From CALGLS01 sp047626155 (GTDB taxonomy: Bacteria; Bacteroidota; Bacteroidia; Chitinophagales; Saprospiraceae), in assembly GCA_047626155.1 (NCBI GenBank), contig JBLHRR010000006.1, positions 22,242 to 86,241 on the forward strand: a stretch of 64,000 nt of DNA, written 5' to 3'. Under the pieces are notes generated by a model, which was given only the letters and a program-made list of their open reading frames with translations, was not told the origin of the DNA and did not search any database. A program made the position numbers and the translations under genes. The stretch's first letter is position 1, and every line of letters starts with the position of its first letter. This document shows, one piece after another, positions 62,803-64,000 of this stretch.

Positions 62803-63611
62803 TGCTTTACGGTAAACAAGTCTGGCAAACGATTCGCTATTTTCATGGCTTCTTCATTCGGACTCATAATTTGATATTCTGTTTTCAAATCTATTTGCGA
62901 AAGTAAGACATCAATTGCTATTTGAATATTAATTTCTTTATCTTGATTTACTTTCAAACGGACTTCCTGCAAAGTATTATAAGGTCCCTGATAACCGCCG
63001 AGGTGAAATTGAAAACGGTTCTGACGAGCAGGACAATTGGAGGCCGTTCCTTCCAGTTTGAAATTGATGTAACCGCTCTGCCAAGTCCAGTACATGCCAT
63101 TAGTTGGATCTAAATCACCACCGAAAGCTCCGGAGGAATTGGTTAGACTATCAATGCCAATGTTGAATTGAATATGAGAAAAGGAGTGCGCCTTGGTTAT
63201 AGGTAATAACCATTGCAAACTTTTGGAATCAGATGCATCTAATAAGTGATAACTGTTTTCTTCTTTAAAAACTACTTGCTCCCCATCATACAATCGGACG
63301 TTGGAGATGTAGCATTTAAATGTTTCTATGTCAATGCTATCGCTTATTGTTTGGCCTTCCTCTGATTCCAATGACAAAGGCGTATTTTGAAAGACAGGCG
63401 TAAAGGAAATTTTTATGTCGGTGTCACTTAGGATTACACTAAAAATAATTTCCCGATTTTTTTCGTGGAAACAATTATATAAACCACTCTCCCTTTGGTT
63501 GTTTTGATTTACATAATCGTTTCCAAATCGGGAAGTTAATTTTTCGTTGTTACTAAGCAGAGCTAAGTGACTCAACATAAAAAGGAAAAGAGAATAAGTC
63601 AGGTACTTCAT
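62799..63611 (-). CDS. MbnP-like copper-binding protein carrying an inserted palindromic repeat
   Basis: This 270-residue protein has residues 1-18 as a signal-peptide core (MKYLTYSLFLFMLSHLAL). Residues 19-57 are encoded exactly by the 117-base repeat at 63441-63557. The MbnP domain starts near 65 (DIKISFTPVF, CYISNVRLYDG, IQFNIGIDSL) and includes DPTNGMYWTWQSGY with Trp175 and Trp177, one of which is the likely site converted to kynurenine in MbnP for copper binding. The stop overlaps the MbnH-like start by 4 bases. There is no alternative start downstream of the insert, so the insert must be translated. Confidence 0.82.
   Translation of the reverse strand: MKYLTYSLFLFMLSHLALLSNNEKLTSRFGNDYVNQNNQRESGLYNCFHEKNREIIFSVILSDTDIKISFTPVFQNTPLSLESEEGQTISDSIDIETFKCYISNVRLYDGEQVVFKEENSYHLLDASDSKSLQWLLPITKAHSFSHIQFNIGIDSLTNSSGAFGGDLDPTNGMYWTWQSGYINFKLEGTASNCPARQNRFQFHLGGYQGPYNTLQEVRLKVNQDKEINIQIAIDVLLSQIDLKTEYQIMSPNEEAMKIANRLPDLFTVKQ
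63441..63557 (-). repeat. 117-base palindromic repeat, copy inside a coding sequence
   Basis: It matches 32355-32471 at about 91%. The two one-base indels between the copies cancel, so this copy is 117 bases, a multiple of three, and open in the host frame (encoding L19 to F57). The stem is kept; its single change in the inner arm turns a G-C pair into a G-U wobble in the transcript. It sits directly after the hydrophobic core of the signal peptide. Confidence 0.85.
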
Positions 63612-63644
63612 ATTGTAAAATAAGTCAGGTACTACATTTTGTAA
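63593..63644. repeat. 26-base tandem duplication over the MbnP start
   Basis: Bases 63593-63618, which include the first codons and leader of the MbnP-like gene, are followed directly by a near-copy at 63619-63644 (about 3 differences). On the minus strand the outer copy reads ATGTAG where the inner has ATGAAG, so its start codon is dead. It duplicates the ribosome-loading region. Confidence 0.6.
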
Positions 63645-63737
63645 TTTACTTATTCTCTTTTGATGATATTTGTATAGGAAACTTGTAGTAAGCGCTTGTT
63701 TAAAGTTGGTTGATCAACTTTCATCTATCCTCCCCTG

Positions 63738-64000
63738 TTACAACCGCTTCAATTCTTTCTTAATCTCTTTCAGCGTTCGTTCTTTTAGGTTGAGCTGTAC
63801 ACCGGTTTTCTGGCCGGCTTTAATTTCTTTAGTTCCAAAGAAATAATAGGTTCCCTTTTGGTAAAATCCAGTGACAGTCGCAACTTCATTAGTAGGTACT
63901 TTGGCGATGTAACTGCTGCCATTTTTGAAAACCGGAAGTACACTGTTATGATCTTTAAGAACGACTTTCATCTCCACCGGTTGATCGGCTTGTATGTTAA
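63738..64000 (-). CDS. C-terminal part of a hypothetical protein cut by the window edge
   Basis: The frame stays open through the right edge (reading NIQADQPVEMKVVLKDHNSV at the edge), so the true start lies outside. The visible 87 residues form beta-strands (SYIAKVPTNEVATVTGFYQKGTYYFFGTKEI) and end in a basic helix (ERTLKEIKKELKRL). I do not recognise the family. Confidence 0.6.
   Translation of the reverse strand, partial: NIQADQPVEMKVVLKDHNSVLPVFKNGSSYIAKVPTNEVATVTGFYQKGTYYFFGTKEIKAGQKTGVQLNLKERTLKEIKKELKRL

Overview
This 64 kb window reads as chromosomal DNA from a member of the Bacteroidota, most likely Saprospiria (Lewinella/Haliscomenobacter-like). The grounds are a moderately AT-rich composition, a complete Bat (aerotolerance) cluster, TonB-dependent receptors with carboxypeptidase-regulatory plugs, a receptor/DUF4249 pair, a protein with a type IX secretion sorting tail, Bacteroidota-type promoters (TTG about 20 bases before TAnnTTTG), and a small peptide with a pinensin-like leader. 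The species assignment is inference. I see no rRNA, tRNA, CRISPR array, transposase or phage gene.

Layout. 1-10.5 kb: the 5' end of a leftward secreted-protein gene, a 550-base palindrome-rich gap, then a rightward Bat cluster (MoxR ATPase, secreted RsiV-like protein, DUF58, BatD/DUF4381-like protein, BatA, BatB, BatC, a BatD N-terminal-only paralogue, BatD). 10.6-15.8 kb: a P-loop ATPase overlapping an MscS-like membrane protein, then a cation/proton antiporter and a zinc-ribbon membrane protein. 16-25 kb: a pRiA4b ORF-3-like protein, a single-chain UvrD-type helicase fused to a RecB/AddB-like nuclease, two LytTR regulators, a TPR-like protein, an orphan double-glycine leader peptide and RecX. 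25-34 kb: ClpB, a decayed gene, an MtfA-like protein with a broken metal motif, a patatin with membrane helices, and a secreted protein. 34.5-43.4 kb: a PadR/PspC unit in which the PspC protein is split at an A10 tract, hydrolases, a DUF547 lipoprotein, a TonB receptor and a small barrel. 43.6-54 kb: a leftward TonB receptor/DUF4249 pair and a MarR-controlled tripartite RND efflux operon. 54.5-64 kb: two paralogous exported MORN-caspase proteins, an M14 carboxypeptidase, a YHYH-domain T9SS cargo, an MbnH/MbnP-like pair and the 3' end of another gene.

The most unusual feature is not a gene. Many intergenic gaps carry long inverted repeats, often with a second hairpin inside. Several share short cores although their stems differ. 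One 117-base member is present twice at about 91% identity: once between genes (32355-32471) and once in frame inside the MbnP-like gene (63441-63557), where it encodes exactly 39 residues directly behind the signal-peptide core. This resembles the behaviour of Rickettsia palindromic elements.

Functional links. The MoxR-Bat genes probably act together on the cell envelope. The ATPase/MscS-like pair is translationally coupled and unrecognised as a system. The four efflux genes form one operon with a palindromic operator over the regulator's promoter. The diheme peroxidase and MbnP-like protein overlap by four bases and probably form a Trp-oxidising copper-binding pair.
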